DNA from: an uncultured Pelagibacteraceae bacterium
GTDB taxonomy: Bacteria; Pseudomonadota; Alphaproteobacteria; Pelagibacterales; Pelagibacteraceae
Direction: 5' to 3'
Length of the DNA stretch: 35,838 nt
Assembly: GCA_902587215.1 (NCBI GenBank)
Contig: CACIKJ010000006.1
Span: forward strand, 1-35,838
Of this stretch, positions 1 to 8,098 are shown piece after piece; position 1 is the first letter of the stretch, and each line of letters opens with the position of its first letter. The position numbers were made by a program, and so were the translations under genes. A model generated the notes under the pieces. The model made no database searches, had not been told where the DNA came from, and saw only the letters and a program-made list of their open reading frames with translations.

Positions 1-399
1 TGTCAGTTCTCCTGAGCCAACTTTAAAAATTTTTAATCTAATTTCTTTTTCTAAGATGTCAGCAGATTTAAAAGAAAAAGGTGTGCATAGATAATCGACA
101 TTCTTTTTTTCACAATATTTTTTTAAATATTTATGTTCTTTAATTGAAAGATTTGTCCTCTTTAGTGTATCATATAAACTTTCAGAAAAATTATTAGATT
201 TTGGAGTATACTTCAACATTTCATCTTCTAAAACATGGAATTGAAATTTTACGGCTGAGACACCTGCTTCTACAGCTTTATCAATCATTTTTTTTGCTAT
301 TTTTACATTGCCTTCGTGATTTATACATGCTTCAGCAATGATATAGGGTTTACAATTCTCGCTAATTACTTTTTTTGAAATTTTAAATTTTACCGACAT
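1..399 (-). CDS. neuB: N-acylneuraminate-family (sialic-type acid) synthase NeuB, partial
   Basis: These are the first 133 codons of a NeuB/LegI/PseI-type synthase; the rest lies beyond the left edge. The family condenses phosphoenolpyruvate with an N-acylated hexosamine to give a nine-carbon nonulosonic acid in the cytoplasm. Reading from the ATG at 399 shows the first barrel strand IIAEACINHEGN (residues 20-31), AVKFQFH (49-55) and VGSGELT at the edge, all hallmarks of the family. Family members are about 340-350 residues, so roughly 40% is visible. The start overlaps the end of the upstream neuA by 17 bases, which points to coupled translation. The sequence seen does not settle whether the product is neuraminic, legionaminic or pseudaminic acid. 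Confidence 0.9.
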   Translation of the reverse strand, partial: MSVKFKISKKVISENCKPYIIAEACINHEGNVKIAKKMIDKAVEAGVSAVKFQFHVLEDEMLKYTPKSNNFSESLYDTLKRTNLSIKEHKYLKKYCEKKNVDYLCTPFSFKSADILEKEIRLKIFKVGSGELT

Positions 400-1066
400 T
401 TTCCTTCATTAAAATTTTGCATATATTTAAATCTTCGAAATCATTAATATCTAAGGATTCATATTTGTTTGTTAAATAATAATTCCAATTTTTTTTTGGA
501 TATATTCTAAAATTATTAGCAAAAGCCTTTCTAGAAATAAAGTAAATTAGTCCATTTTCATATAAAAATGGTTTTCTATTTTGACTTAACTTCCTTACCT
601 TGTTGAGAGGACTGAAATATTTTTTCTCAAAGTAAGATATATTATCATTTTGTTTACTTACAGTTAAACAGTTGTTTAGCTTATTTTTAATACAATACCT
701 AACAAATTTTTTTATAGTATTAACTTTTCTTAAAGGAGATGTAACTTGAAGTATTACTATATTATCATAATTTTTATTCAATTTTGAGATAGTCTCTTTT
801 AGCGCTAAATCAGTTGTAGAATTATCTCTAGAATTTTTTTTACTACGCATTATTGAAGTTATTTTTAATTTTTTACCAATTTTTAATATCTTGCTAGAGT
901 CAGATGACAATAATATGTCTGAAAATAACCTTGTTTTTTTTGCTTGATTTATTGTAATTTCAATTAAAGTTTTATTATTTATTTTTCTTAAATTTTTATC
1001 TTTGACTCTTTTAGAACCTTTCCTTGCTGGAATAAAACATATAGTTTTACTTTTTCTCTTAAACAT
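383..1066 (-). CDS. neuA: CMP-nonulosonic acid synthetase (acylneuraminate cytidylyltransferase)
   Basis: This 227-residue enzyme activates a sialic-type acid with CTP to the CMP-sugar used by transferases. The N-terminal nucleotide-binding loop IPARKGSKRVKDKNL (residues 12-26) and LQVTSPLR (106-113) are diagnostic for the NeuA/LegF/PseF family, and the length is typical for single-domain members. It is transcribed leftward ahead of neuB with a 17-base overlap, so the two form one unit that makes and activates the same acid. A Gfo/Idh/MocA oxidoreductase diverges from it across only 36 bases. KdsB is a related family, but the RKGSKR loop favours NeuA over KdsB, and a genuine kdsB occurs at 11014. 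The exact acid is undetermined. Confidence 0.92.
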   Translation of the reverse strand: MFKRKSKTICFIPARKGSKRVKDKNLRKINNKTLIEITINQAKKTRLFSDILLSSDSSKILKIGKKLKITSIMRSKKNSRDNSTTDLALKETISKLNKNYDNIVILQVTSPLRKVNTIKKFVRYCIKNKLNNCLTVSKQNDNISYFEKKYFSPLNKVRKLSQNRKPFLYENGLIYFISRKAFANNFRIYPKKNWNYYLTNKYESLDINDFEDLNICKILMKENVGKI

Positions 1067-1102
1067 ATTAAATGCTTATATATATTATTTTAACATAATT
1101 TA

Positions 1103-2137
1103 ATGAAAAAATTTGTTTCAGTTTGTCATATTGGTGCAGGACGAATAGGTTTCACATTGGAATTTGACAAAAAAAGGTTAAAGCCAGCAAGTCATATAGG
1201 CATGTGGAAAAAAAACAAACAAGTAAAGCTAAGTGGAATTTGTGAAAAAAAAAAAATAAAAAAAACTTTTTTGAAAAAAATTCCAAAGGAAACAAATATT
1301 TATAAAAATTATATTGAAATGATTAAAATTGAAAAACCCGATATTGTATCTATAGCAACTTGGAAAGATACCCATTTTGAAATAACTAGCAAATGTATTG
1401 ATTTAGGAATTAAAGTTATTGTTTTAGAAAAGCCACTTGCCAATACATTGAAACAAGCAAAATTTTTAATAAAAAAAATAAAAAAAAATAAAGTTAAAGT
1501 AATCGTAAACCATAGGAGAAGATTCGATAAAGAAATAATAAAGTTAAGAAAATTAATAAAGTCAGGCATAATAGGAGAAATAATTCAAGTAACCTCATAT
1601 TATGTTTATGGAATTTTAACAACAGGAACTCATTTGGTTGACACTTTAAGAATGCTTTTAAATGATGTTGCTGGTGAAGTACAAAGTGTAACAGGATTTA
1701 AAAATAAATTTGGTTTTTACCACCCAAATGACGATGAAAATATTGACGGTGTTTTAACTTTTAAAAATAATCTTAAAGCAACAATTCAATCACTAAATAT
1801 TAAAATGTATGACAATTTTGATATTTATATTTATGGCACTAAAGGAAAAATATTGATTACAGGAATTGGTAGATCTGGTTTGTTATATAATATAATTAGA
1901 TCACCTGAGCACAAAGGATTTGATGAACTTGACCATAAATCAAAAAAAATATTTGGGCCCAAACCAAGAAATCAATTTGGTGCGCTTGCAAATAATGCAA
2001 TAGATTGTTTATTAAAGAAAAATGTTAAACCTAAGTGTGATGATAAAGATAGCTTTATTGATATGATGATTATCGATTCTCTTTTAAAAAGTTCAAATCA
2101 AAAAAATCGAACAATTAAATTAAAAATTAAAAATTAA
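1103..2137 (+). CDS. Gfo/Idh/MocA-family sugar oxidoreductase
   Basis: This is a 344-residue NAD(P)-dependent oxidoreductase. The Rossmann glycine motif GAGRIG is at residues 11-16, EKPLA at 109-113 (the lysine of the EKP motif is the usual catalytic base) and TGTHLVD at 174-180, which supplies the family's His-Asp pair. Such enzymes oxidise or reduce sugar rings, and members often sit beside nonulosonic acid genes or act as WbpB-like UDP-HexNAcA 3-dehydrogenases. No WbpE-type aminotransferase or WbpD-type acetyltransferase is present here, so a full diaminouronate route is not supported. It is 3 bases upstream of asnB and probably co-transcribed. A run of 12 A (1245-1256) lies in its coding sequence. 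The substrate is unknown. Confidence 0.88.
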   Translation: MKKFVSVCHIGAGRIGFTLEFDKKRLKPASHIGMWKKNKQVKLSGICEKKKIKKTFLKKIPKETNIYKNYIEMIKIEKPDIVSIATWKDTHFEITSKCIDLGIKVIVLEKPLANTLKQAKFLIKKIKKNKVKVIVNHRRRFDKEIIKLRKLIKSGIIGEIIQVTSYYVYGILTTGTHLVDTLRMLLNDVAGEVQSVTGFKNKFGFYHPNDDENIDGVLTFKNNLKATIQSLNIKMYDNFDIYIYGTKGKILITGIGRSGLLYNIIRSPEHKGFDELDHKSKKIFGPKPRNQFGALANNAIDCLLKKNVKPKCDDKDSFIDMMIIDSLLKSSNQKNRTIKLKIKN

Positions 2138-2140
2138 AAA

Positions 2141-4009
2141 ATGTGTGGAATTGCTTTATGTTATTCGAGTAAAAATTTAGAGTCTAATAAAACCACAAAG
2201 AATATAATTGATAGTATAAAACATAGAGGACCTGATAACCAAGGCTTTGTTAATTTTCAAAATCTTTCTCTTGGCTCATGTAGACTAAGTATTTTTGACT
2301 TAAGTGATAAAGGTAATATGCCTATGAAAGATAATTCAGGCAGATATACTATTATTCATAATGGTGAAATTTATAATTTTAAATCATTAAAAAAACAGTT
2401 TAATTTAAATACAAAGACAAACACCGATACAGAAGTTCTTCTTGAACTTTATTCAATCAAAAAAGAAAAATGTTTAGACTACCTAAATGGTATTTTTGCT
2501 TTTGTCATTTATGACAGTAAAGAAAACTCCTTATTTTGTGCTAGAGATCATTTAGGCGTAAAACCATTTTATTATTCAAGAAATAAAGATTATTTTGTAA
2601 TAAGTTCTGAAATTAAAGCTTTATATAAAATTTTTAAAAATGATTTTAATATAAATAATATTAAATCTTATTTATCTACATCTTTTTATGATTTAGGAGA
2701 ATTTACTTTTTATAAAGGTATTAATCAATTAAAACCTGGACACTATATAAAATTTTTTTTACAAAATAATAATTTTCAAATTCAAAGATATTGGGATTTA
2801 AGAAAGCCTATAAATAAAGATCTACAAAAAAAATCACAAAATGAATTAGTTGAACATGCATATTCTTTAATTAAAAATTCATTTAAAATTCAGTGTCAGG
2901 CAGATGTTAAAATCGGTGTAAATGTTAGCTCAGGTATTGATTCTAAATTAATGTTGTATTTTCTTGATAACATTAATTCTGGTCAAGGAGATGTATCAGC
3001 AAATAGTTACTATTTTGATGAGGAACAATTTAACGAAAAAAAGGATCTAGAAAAAATATCTAACAAATTGAATTGGAAAGTAAATTTCCATGAGATTAAG
3101 AGCGAAGATATAATAAATAATTTTGATGAAATATTTATTGGTCAGGAGGGACCATTTCCAGGCATTCCTACTATGGCAAAATCAATTTTAATTAAAAAAG
3201 CATATGGACCAGATCAAAAAGTTATTTTAGAAGCTCAAGGTGGAGACGATATAGCCGGAGGGTATAGGTATATTTTTGGTTCATATATTAACGATTTGCT
3301 AAAACAAAAAAGGTTTATAAAAATAATTGCTGAGATAGCTAAATTTAAAAATATAGAAAATATCAGTTATTCAAATGTATTTCTCTTAATTAAAAATTCA
3401 ATTAGTGCTTTGTACACAGGTGGATTGTCAGCTGACGGATCAAAAAATATCAACCAAGATATTTTTACAAATGAATTTTTAAACATAAAATTAACTGAAA
3501 ATGAATTCTCAAAAGAAATCATTTCAATACAATCTGATTTAAATAAAATTATATATAGAGATATTTTTTATACGAAACTTCAAAGAATTTTAAAAAGTTG
3601 TGATAGATCATCCATGGCTTACAGTAAAGAGTTAAGAGTCCCTATTTTAGATAAGGATGTAGTTGAATTTTTCTACAATTTAGATTCTTCTAAAATTATA
3701 AATAATGGTAATTTAAGATATTTATATAGAATGCTTTTTCAGAAAAAATTTAAAGAAAATGGATTTGAGAAAAAAAAATATATATCTGATCCACAAATAA
3801 AATGGCTTAAATCTGATTTATTTGATTGGGCATATTCTATAATGTCAGATATGCAAACCTTTAACGATGGTATTTATAATACAAAAAAATTACTCAGCTT
3901 ATTTGAAAAATTTAGAGACAATGATAAAATTCAAAATTCAAACTTATTTTGGCAAGCTATATGTTTAAAAAAAATGCTTAAAAATTCTAGAGCTGATAAA
4001 TATATCTAG
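2141..4009 (+). CDS. asnB: Glutamine-hydrolysing asparagine synthase-type amidotransferase
   Basis: This 622-residue, two-domain AsnB-family enzyme starts Met-Cys-Gly-Ile, so Cys2 is the expected N-terminal nucleophile of the glutaminase domain. RGPDNQG (about residue 30) and HNGEIYN (about 73-79) fit that domain. The synthetase PP-loop near 262-268 reads SSGIDSK rather than the textbook SGGxDSS. Length is normal. In polysaccharide loci AsnB homologues such as WbpS of Pseudomonas aeruginosa are thought to amidate uronic acids, and the convergent neighbour is a UDP-HexNAc 6-dehydrogenase, so uronamide formation is the likely role (inference). Ordinary asparagine synthesis cannot be excluded. 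Its 3' end overlaps the convergent dehydrogenase by 23 bases. Confidence 0.92.
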   Translation: MCGIALCYSSKNLESNKTTKNIIDSIKHRGPDNQGFVNFQNLSLGSCRLSIFDLSDKGNMPMKDNSGRYTIIHNGEIYNFKSLKKQFNLNTKTNTDTEVLLELYSIKKEKCLDYLNGIFAFVIYDSKENSLFCARDHLGVKPFYYSRNKDYFVISSEIKALYKIFKNDFNINNIKSYLSTSFYDLGEFTFYKGINQLKPGHYIKFFLQNNNFQIQRYWDLRKPINKDLQKKSQNELVEHAYSLIKNSFKIQCQADVKIGVNVSSGIDSKLMLYFLDNINSGQGDVSANSYYFDEEQFNEKKDLEKISNKLNWKVNFHEIKSEDIINNFDEIFIGQEGPFPGIPTMAKSILIKKAYGPDQKVILEAQGGDDIAGGYRYIFGSYINDLLKQKRFIKIIAEIAKFKNIENISYSNVFLLIKNSISALYTGGLSADGSKNINQDIFTNEFLNIKLTENEFSKEIISIQSDLNKIIYRDIFYTKLQRILKSCDRSSMAYSKELRVPILDKDVVEFFYNLDSSKIINNGNLRYLYRMLFQKKFKENGFEKKKYISDPQIKWLKSDLFDWAYSIMSDMQTFNDGIYNTKKLLSLFEKFRDNDKIQNSNLFWQAICLKKMLKNSRADKYI

Positions 4010-5285
4010 ATTTTATATTCTTAAATTTTCCTCGTAAATCAACGATCGTTTTATTTGAAGATTTCAATAATGAATAGTCAAATTTATCATGATCTGTTGC
4101 GATAATTATCAGGTTATATTTTTTTACAACATTTTTACTAAATTTTTTTGAAAATAGTACTTTTCTTTTTTTTCTATAATTAAGTACTATTTTTTGGTTA
4201 AATGGATCTGAATAGTCAATTGCATATTTTTGTTTTAACAGATCTTCCAAAATTTTTATACTGGCTGACTCTCTTGTATCTTCAATATTCTTCTTGTAAG
4301 AAAGTCCTAAAAGCAAAATCTTAGGGCTACTAATTTTTTTTGCAATTGTTTTTAATTTTTTAATAATCCATTTTGTTCTTATTTGATTAATTTTACTGGA
4401 TAGCTCTATAAATTTGACATTTACTCCCTTTTTTTTAGATAACCAAGAAAAATAAATAGGATCAATCGGTATACAATGACCACCTGTGCCAGGACCTGGA
4501 AAAAATTTTTGAAATCCAAAAGGTTTTGTGCTCGCAATTTTGATTACATCATAAATATCTATGTCTAATTTGGTGGTTGCAATTTTAAGCTCATTTATCA
4601 GTGCGATATTTATTGAACGATATATATTTTCTAATAATTTTGACATTTCAGCAATTTTGATAGATGGTGATTTAACTGTTTTTTTTGTAATCAATTTATA
4701 AAAATTATTACAAATTTTTAAAGAATTTTTTCCAATACCAGAAACTACTTTAGGAGTATTTTTAAAATTGAATTGAGCATCCCCAGGATTTTCTCTCTCT
4801 GGAGAATATGATAAAAATATTTCTTTATCTATAAAAAATTTTTTTTCTAAATAATCTATAAAAATTTCTTCAGTGCAACCTGGATATGTTGTACTTTCTA
4901 AGATAATTAACTGTCCTTTTTTTATATAATTTTTAATTTTGTTCCAACAATTTTTAATATGTGATAAATCGGGCTTTCCTTTATTAAGAGGTGTTGGTAA
5001 ACACATTATAATTACATCTGCATTTGACACTTTTTTTGGATTTTTTTGAAAAATTATATTTTTTTTGACTTCTCTTATCTCTTTATTAGAAATATACGAA
5101 AAAGGAGATATTCCAGATGATATTTGTTTAATTTTTTTATCATCCTTATCAAAACAGGAAACAACACAATTTTTATTAGCAAGCGCTAAAACAAGTTTGA
5201 TACCAACATATCCAACTCCAAAAATAGATACATTAACTCTATTTTTTTTAATCTTGTTTATTAGCTCTTGGGAATAACTTTTCAT
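3987..5285 (-). CDS. wbpA: UDP-N-acetylhexosamine 6-dehydrogenase (WbpA type)
   Basis: This 432-residue enzyme of the UDP-glucose/GDP-mannose dehydrogenase family oxidises C6 of a UDP-sugar twice to the uronic acid using NAD+. It shows the Rossmann motif FGVGYVG (residues 22-28), STTYPGCTEE (131-140) and the catalytic motif GPGTGGHCIPIDP with nucleophile Cys271. The HCIPIDP form matches UDP-GlcNAc 6-dehydrogenases of the WbpA type better than UDP-Glc or UDP-ManNAc (WecC) enzymes. It lies 6 bases downstream of the epimerase gene in a three-gene leftward unit. It is predicted to feed UDP-GlcNAcA or UDP-GalNAcA to transferases and possibly to AsnB. Substrate assignment rests on motif resemblance only. 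Confidence 0.88.
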   Translation of the reverse strand: MKSYSQELINKIKKNRVNVSIFGVGYVGIKLVLALANKNCVVSCFDKDDKKIKQISSGISPFSYISNKEIREVKKNIIFQKNPKKVSNADVIIMCLPTPLNKGKPDLSHIKNCWNKIKNYIKKGQLIILESTTYPGCTEEIFIDYLEKKFFIDKEIFLSYSPERENPGDAQFNFKNTPKVVSGIGKNSLKICNNFYKLITKKTVKSPSIKIAEMSKLLENIYRSINIALINELKIATTKLDIDIYDVIKIASTKPFGFQKFFPGPGTGGHCIPIDPIYFSWLSKKKGVNVKFIELSSKINQIRTKWIIKKLKTIAKKISSPKILLLGLSYKKNIEDTRESASIKILEDLLKQKYAIDYSDPFNQKIVLNYRKKRKVLFSKKFSKNVVKKYNLIIIATDHDKFDYSLLKSSNKTIVDLRGKFKNIKSRYIYQL

Positions 5286-5291
5286 TTTATA

Positions 5292-6200
5292 TCATTTAAA
5301 AATTTTGTCTAAACCATAAATTAAATCTGTTTTAGGTTTATAGCGTATTAATTTAAAAAGTTTGGATGAGTTTCCTGATCTTTTCATTACCTGAAATTCT
5401 TGAATTTTTTTTGGAACATTTACTTTAGAAATATTTGATTTCGATTTTAGTTTGTTTTTTATCATTCTAGCCAATGAGTAAATATCAAATTCCTTTCCTC
5501 TTGATGAATTTAAAATATGATACCCATTTACTTTTTTATTCAAAAGATCAAACACTTTTATGCAATCATCGATATAAGTAAAATCTCTTGTTTGTTTTCC
5601 ATTTCCATAAACAGTTATAGATCTATTTTTTCTTGCCTGGTCAATAAATCTAGGTATTACCATTCGATCATCCTGTCTTGGCCCATAAACATTGAAGAGT
5701 CTAACTGCAATAGAACTAATTTTAGTCTCATTATAGAAATATTTTAAATAAACCTCACATGCTCTTTTTGCCATAGAGTAGGCAGATGATGGTTGGATAA
5801 TAGCGCTTTCTTTCACATTACCTTTGTAATTTAGTTGACCATAAACACCGCTAGAAGATGCATAAATAATTTTTTTTAACTTATTTTTTTTTGCAGCAGA
5901 ACATATATTTTTAAGACCTTCAAATTCGCAATCCATAGTCTCAATATTCTTTTCTGATACAACATCTACACCAAGTATGGCCGCAAGATGGAATACAGAA
6001 GTACAATTTTTTGAATAATATTTTATTAAGTCGTAATCTCTGACATCTCCTTTAATCAAATTTATATTTTTATTTATTTTTTTTAATTTATTCCCTTGAG
6101 ACATGTTATCTATCACTGTTACATGATTATTTTTAGATAAATACTCAGCAAGATGGCTCCCGATAAAACCAGCGCCACCTGTAACCATTATTTTTTTCAT
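5292..6200 (-). CDS. NAD-dependent UDP-sugar epimerase (UDP-GlcNAc 4-epimerase-like)
   Basis: This 302-residue extended SDR has the nucleotide motif GGAGFIGSHL (residues 8-17), SSSGVYG (115-121) and the catalytic Tyr141/Lys145 pair in YSMAK. LFNVYGPRQ follows, as in GalE/WbpP-like 4-epimerases. It overlaps the upstream GT-B-like gene by the four bases ATGA (6197-6200) and precedes the WbpA-type dehydrogenase by 6 bases, so the pair could convert UDP-GlcNAc to UDP-GalNAc and then to UDP-GalNAcA, or the reverse order. A 4,6-dehydratase is a less likely alternative because the expected TDE motif is absent. Confidence 0.85.
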   Translation of the reverse strand: MKKIMVTGGAGFIGSHLAEYLSKNNHVTVIDNMSQGNKLKKINKNINLIKGDVRDYDLIKYYSKNCTSVFHLAAILGVDVVSEKNIETMDCEFEGLKNICSAAKKNKLKKIIYASSSGVYGQLNYKGNVKESAIIQPSSAYSMAKRACEVYLKYFYNETKISSIAVRLFNVYGPRQDDRMVIPRFIDQARKNRSITVYGNGKQTRDFTYIDDCIKVFDLLNKKVNGYHILNSSRGKEFDIYSLARMIKNKLKSKSNISKVNVPKKIQEFQVMKRSGNSSKLFKLIRYKPKTDLIYGLDKIFK

Positions 6201-7924
6201 ATATCGTTTTTTATATTGTAATTTTTAAATTTTAGATCCCTAAGTATTTTATGATTAATAATATGTCTATTATTATTTTTTAATTGAACTTTAAAATTGT
6301 CATAAAACGTTCCTTTGAAATTATTTTTGTTTCTCATTTTAGCATTAATTTTACTGTAGTAATCATTGGGTAATTTTCCAACAACTTTGATTTTGGGCAA
6401 AACATCAAAATTTATATTTGTTCCAAATCTTACAAACCAATAAATTTTTGCTCTAACTTTTTCATCCTTGCTGACTTTTTTAATGTTTTTTATATTTTTT
6501 AAAATTCTTATATATTTTTTTATGGATTTGGCGCTTCTAGAAATTTGAAAATGCTTATATCGAGTATCTGCTGTTGTAATGCAAGGTATCCCAATAGATG
6601 GGTATTCGTAACCACCAGATCCATGGCAAGCTACAACACATGATATTTTTTTTTCGAAAACTTTTAGTTGAGTATCATTATCTAAAAATTTAATATGTTT
6701 GTCCTGAGGATTGATAAACTTTTGAAAAACATTTTTTGTTTTTAAATCTGTTTTATAAAATATTTCGCTAGGATGCGCTTTTATGAGCCAATTTACAGAT
6801 TTTATATTTTTGATAATTTTTAGCGTTTCCTCGAACCAGTTATATGGAGTATTATATAAACTCCATTTTGATAAAAACATGCCATCATTCATTACATGTG
6901 GCAAGATCAATACGAATTTTTTTTTATTATTAAAAAAAGAATAATCTATTTTTTTTTTCTTTAGTTTAGAGACTTCTTTTGCCCACACGTCCTCTTTACC
7001 AATATCATTATCTTTTCTCTGCTGTGAGTATAATTTTTCAATTTTATTTTTATTCTGTGACATCACTTTTAAAAAATAGTTTTTAGTTTTTTTTGAGTAC
7101 TTTTCTTTATGACTATAACGATCAGAATATTTTTCATATATTCTAATTTTTATTCCTCTGAGAGCAGTACCGAATCTAGCAAAAACTTTAATTTTATTTT
7201 TTAAACATAAATTAAAAACCATTCTATTTGGCAAATACTGGCTCTCACCTATGACTAAACAGTCCACCTTATTCCTTGTACATATTTCTTTAAAAAAATC
7301 TAAAAAAAATAGTGATTTATAAAAATTAAGAATTTTAAAAAATTTTTCATTTTTATCATTTAAGTTTTTATTAAATCTAAAAAAACTTTCGAGTGCAATT
7401 TTCCCAACTTCTATATTGTTATATTTAAAATTATTATAATTTTTTTCATTTTGAAATTGTTTACAGATATAAATTGATTTAATGAAATAAATCATTTTTT
7501 TATAAAATGCTTGTCTTTCAATATAAATAAAGTTTTTAAAACCAAATTGATTTGCAATTAATTTATTTTTATAGTCCTTTTTATACATTAAACAAACTAC
7601 AGGTTTTCCAGTCAGTTTCTGCAGCTCTTTTGCAATTAAGAGATTTATAAGGACGTAGTCTATATGAGTTAAAAGCAGGTCAACTAGAATTACTTTATCA
7701 TTTTTGAATTTAGTTTGTTTAGAATAATAATTTTTTTTTAAATTTTTAAGAAAGTTTAAAAAATCTCCTTCCTTAAAATGGCCAGATTGTAACTTTTCAT
7801 AATTTAGAAGATAAAAGATATTTTTTATTTTTATTTCATTAAGTAAATTAACTCTATTTATTACATCAGCAATTAAAAGTTTTAGCTCAGTATAAAAGAA
7901 ATTGATTATATATATTATATCCAT
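6197..7924 (-). CDS. Putative capsule-type GT-B glycosyltransferase with HP motif
   Basis: This 575-residue protein has no signal peptide or clear membrane segment. I do not recognise a named family with certainty. It carries KAHPSEIFYK (His near residue 382) and about 50 residues later CHGSGGYEYPSIGIPCI (near 428-444). An HP motif followed by a Ser/Gly-rich motif and a conserved acidic-x-x-x-x-G-x-P is the layout of capsule-synthesis proteins such as KpsS/KpsC and of polysialyltransferases, which use CMP-Kdo or CMP-sialate. CMP-sugar makers flank it on both sides (neuA and kdsB). The first 350 residues are Lys/Asn/Phe-rich and match nothing I know. It is the first gene of the leftward unit and diverges from the gene at 8099 over 174 bases. 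Confidence 0.65.
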   Translation of the reverse strand: MDIIYIINFFYTELKLLIADVINRVNLLNEIKIKNIFYLLNYEKLQSGHFKEGDFLNFLKNLKKNYYSKQTKFKNDKVILVDLLLTHIDYVLINLLIAKELQKLTGKPVVCLMYKKDYKNKLIANQFGFKNFIYIERQAFYKKMIYFIKSIYICKQFQNEKNYNNFKYNNIEVGKIALESFFRFNKNLNDKNEKFFKILNFYKSLFFLDFFKEICTRNKVDCLVIGESQYLPNRMVFNLCLKNKIKVFARFGTALRGIKIRIYEKYSDRYSHKEKYSKKTKNYFLKVMSQNKNKIEKLYSQQRKDNDIGKEDVWAKEVSKLKKKKIDYSFFNNKKKFVLILPHVMNDGMFLSKWSLYNTPYNWFEETLKIIKNIKSVNWLIKAHPSEIFYKTDLKTKNVFQKFINPQDKHIKFLDNDTQLKVFEKKISCVVACHGSGGYEYPSIGIPCITTADTRYKHFQISRSAKSIKKYIRILKNIKNIKKVSKDEKVRAKIYWFVRFGTNINFDVLPKIKVVGKLPNDYYSKINAKMRNKNNFKGTFYDNFKVQLKNNNRHIINHKILRDLKFKNYNIKNDI

Positions 7925-7999
7925 TTAGTGCTTTAAGAGATAATTCTGCGGGTTAGGGTTATCATATAAATTATAAAAAAAAAGATAAAAAATTCTTTT

Positions 8000-8029
8000 T
8001 TGCCGTAATTAATAAGTATAGTTTATTAT
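8000..8029 (+). promoter_or_regulatory. Candidate sigma-70-like promoter in divergent spacer
   Basis: A possible -35 box TTGCCG (8000-8005) and -10 box TATTAT (8024-8029, five of six to consensus) are separated by 18 bases, about 70 bases before the start at 8099. The 174-base spacer (7925-8098) is the longest gene-free stretch and sits between divergent units, so promoters are expected here. In DNA this AT-rich a -10-like match is weak evidence. Confidence 0.3.
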
Positions 8030-8098
8030 AAAACGATTATGGATTATAAAAAATATTTATAATTTGATCATTTTAAAGTAAATAAATAAATTTTAAAT

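Noticed and set aside
1309-1569. An 86-codon antisense open frame in the oxidoreductase gene
   Set aside because: Its hydrophobic run is simply the reverse reading of lysine-rich codons.
7945-7966. Slightly G-rich patch with GGGTTAGGG in the divergent spacer
   Set aside because: It is a single copy, with no repeat, tRNA or riboswitch structure that I can fold by eye.
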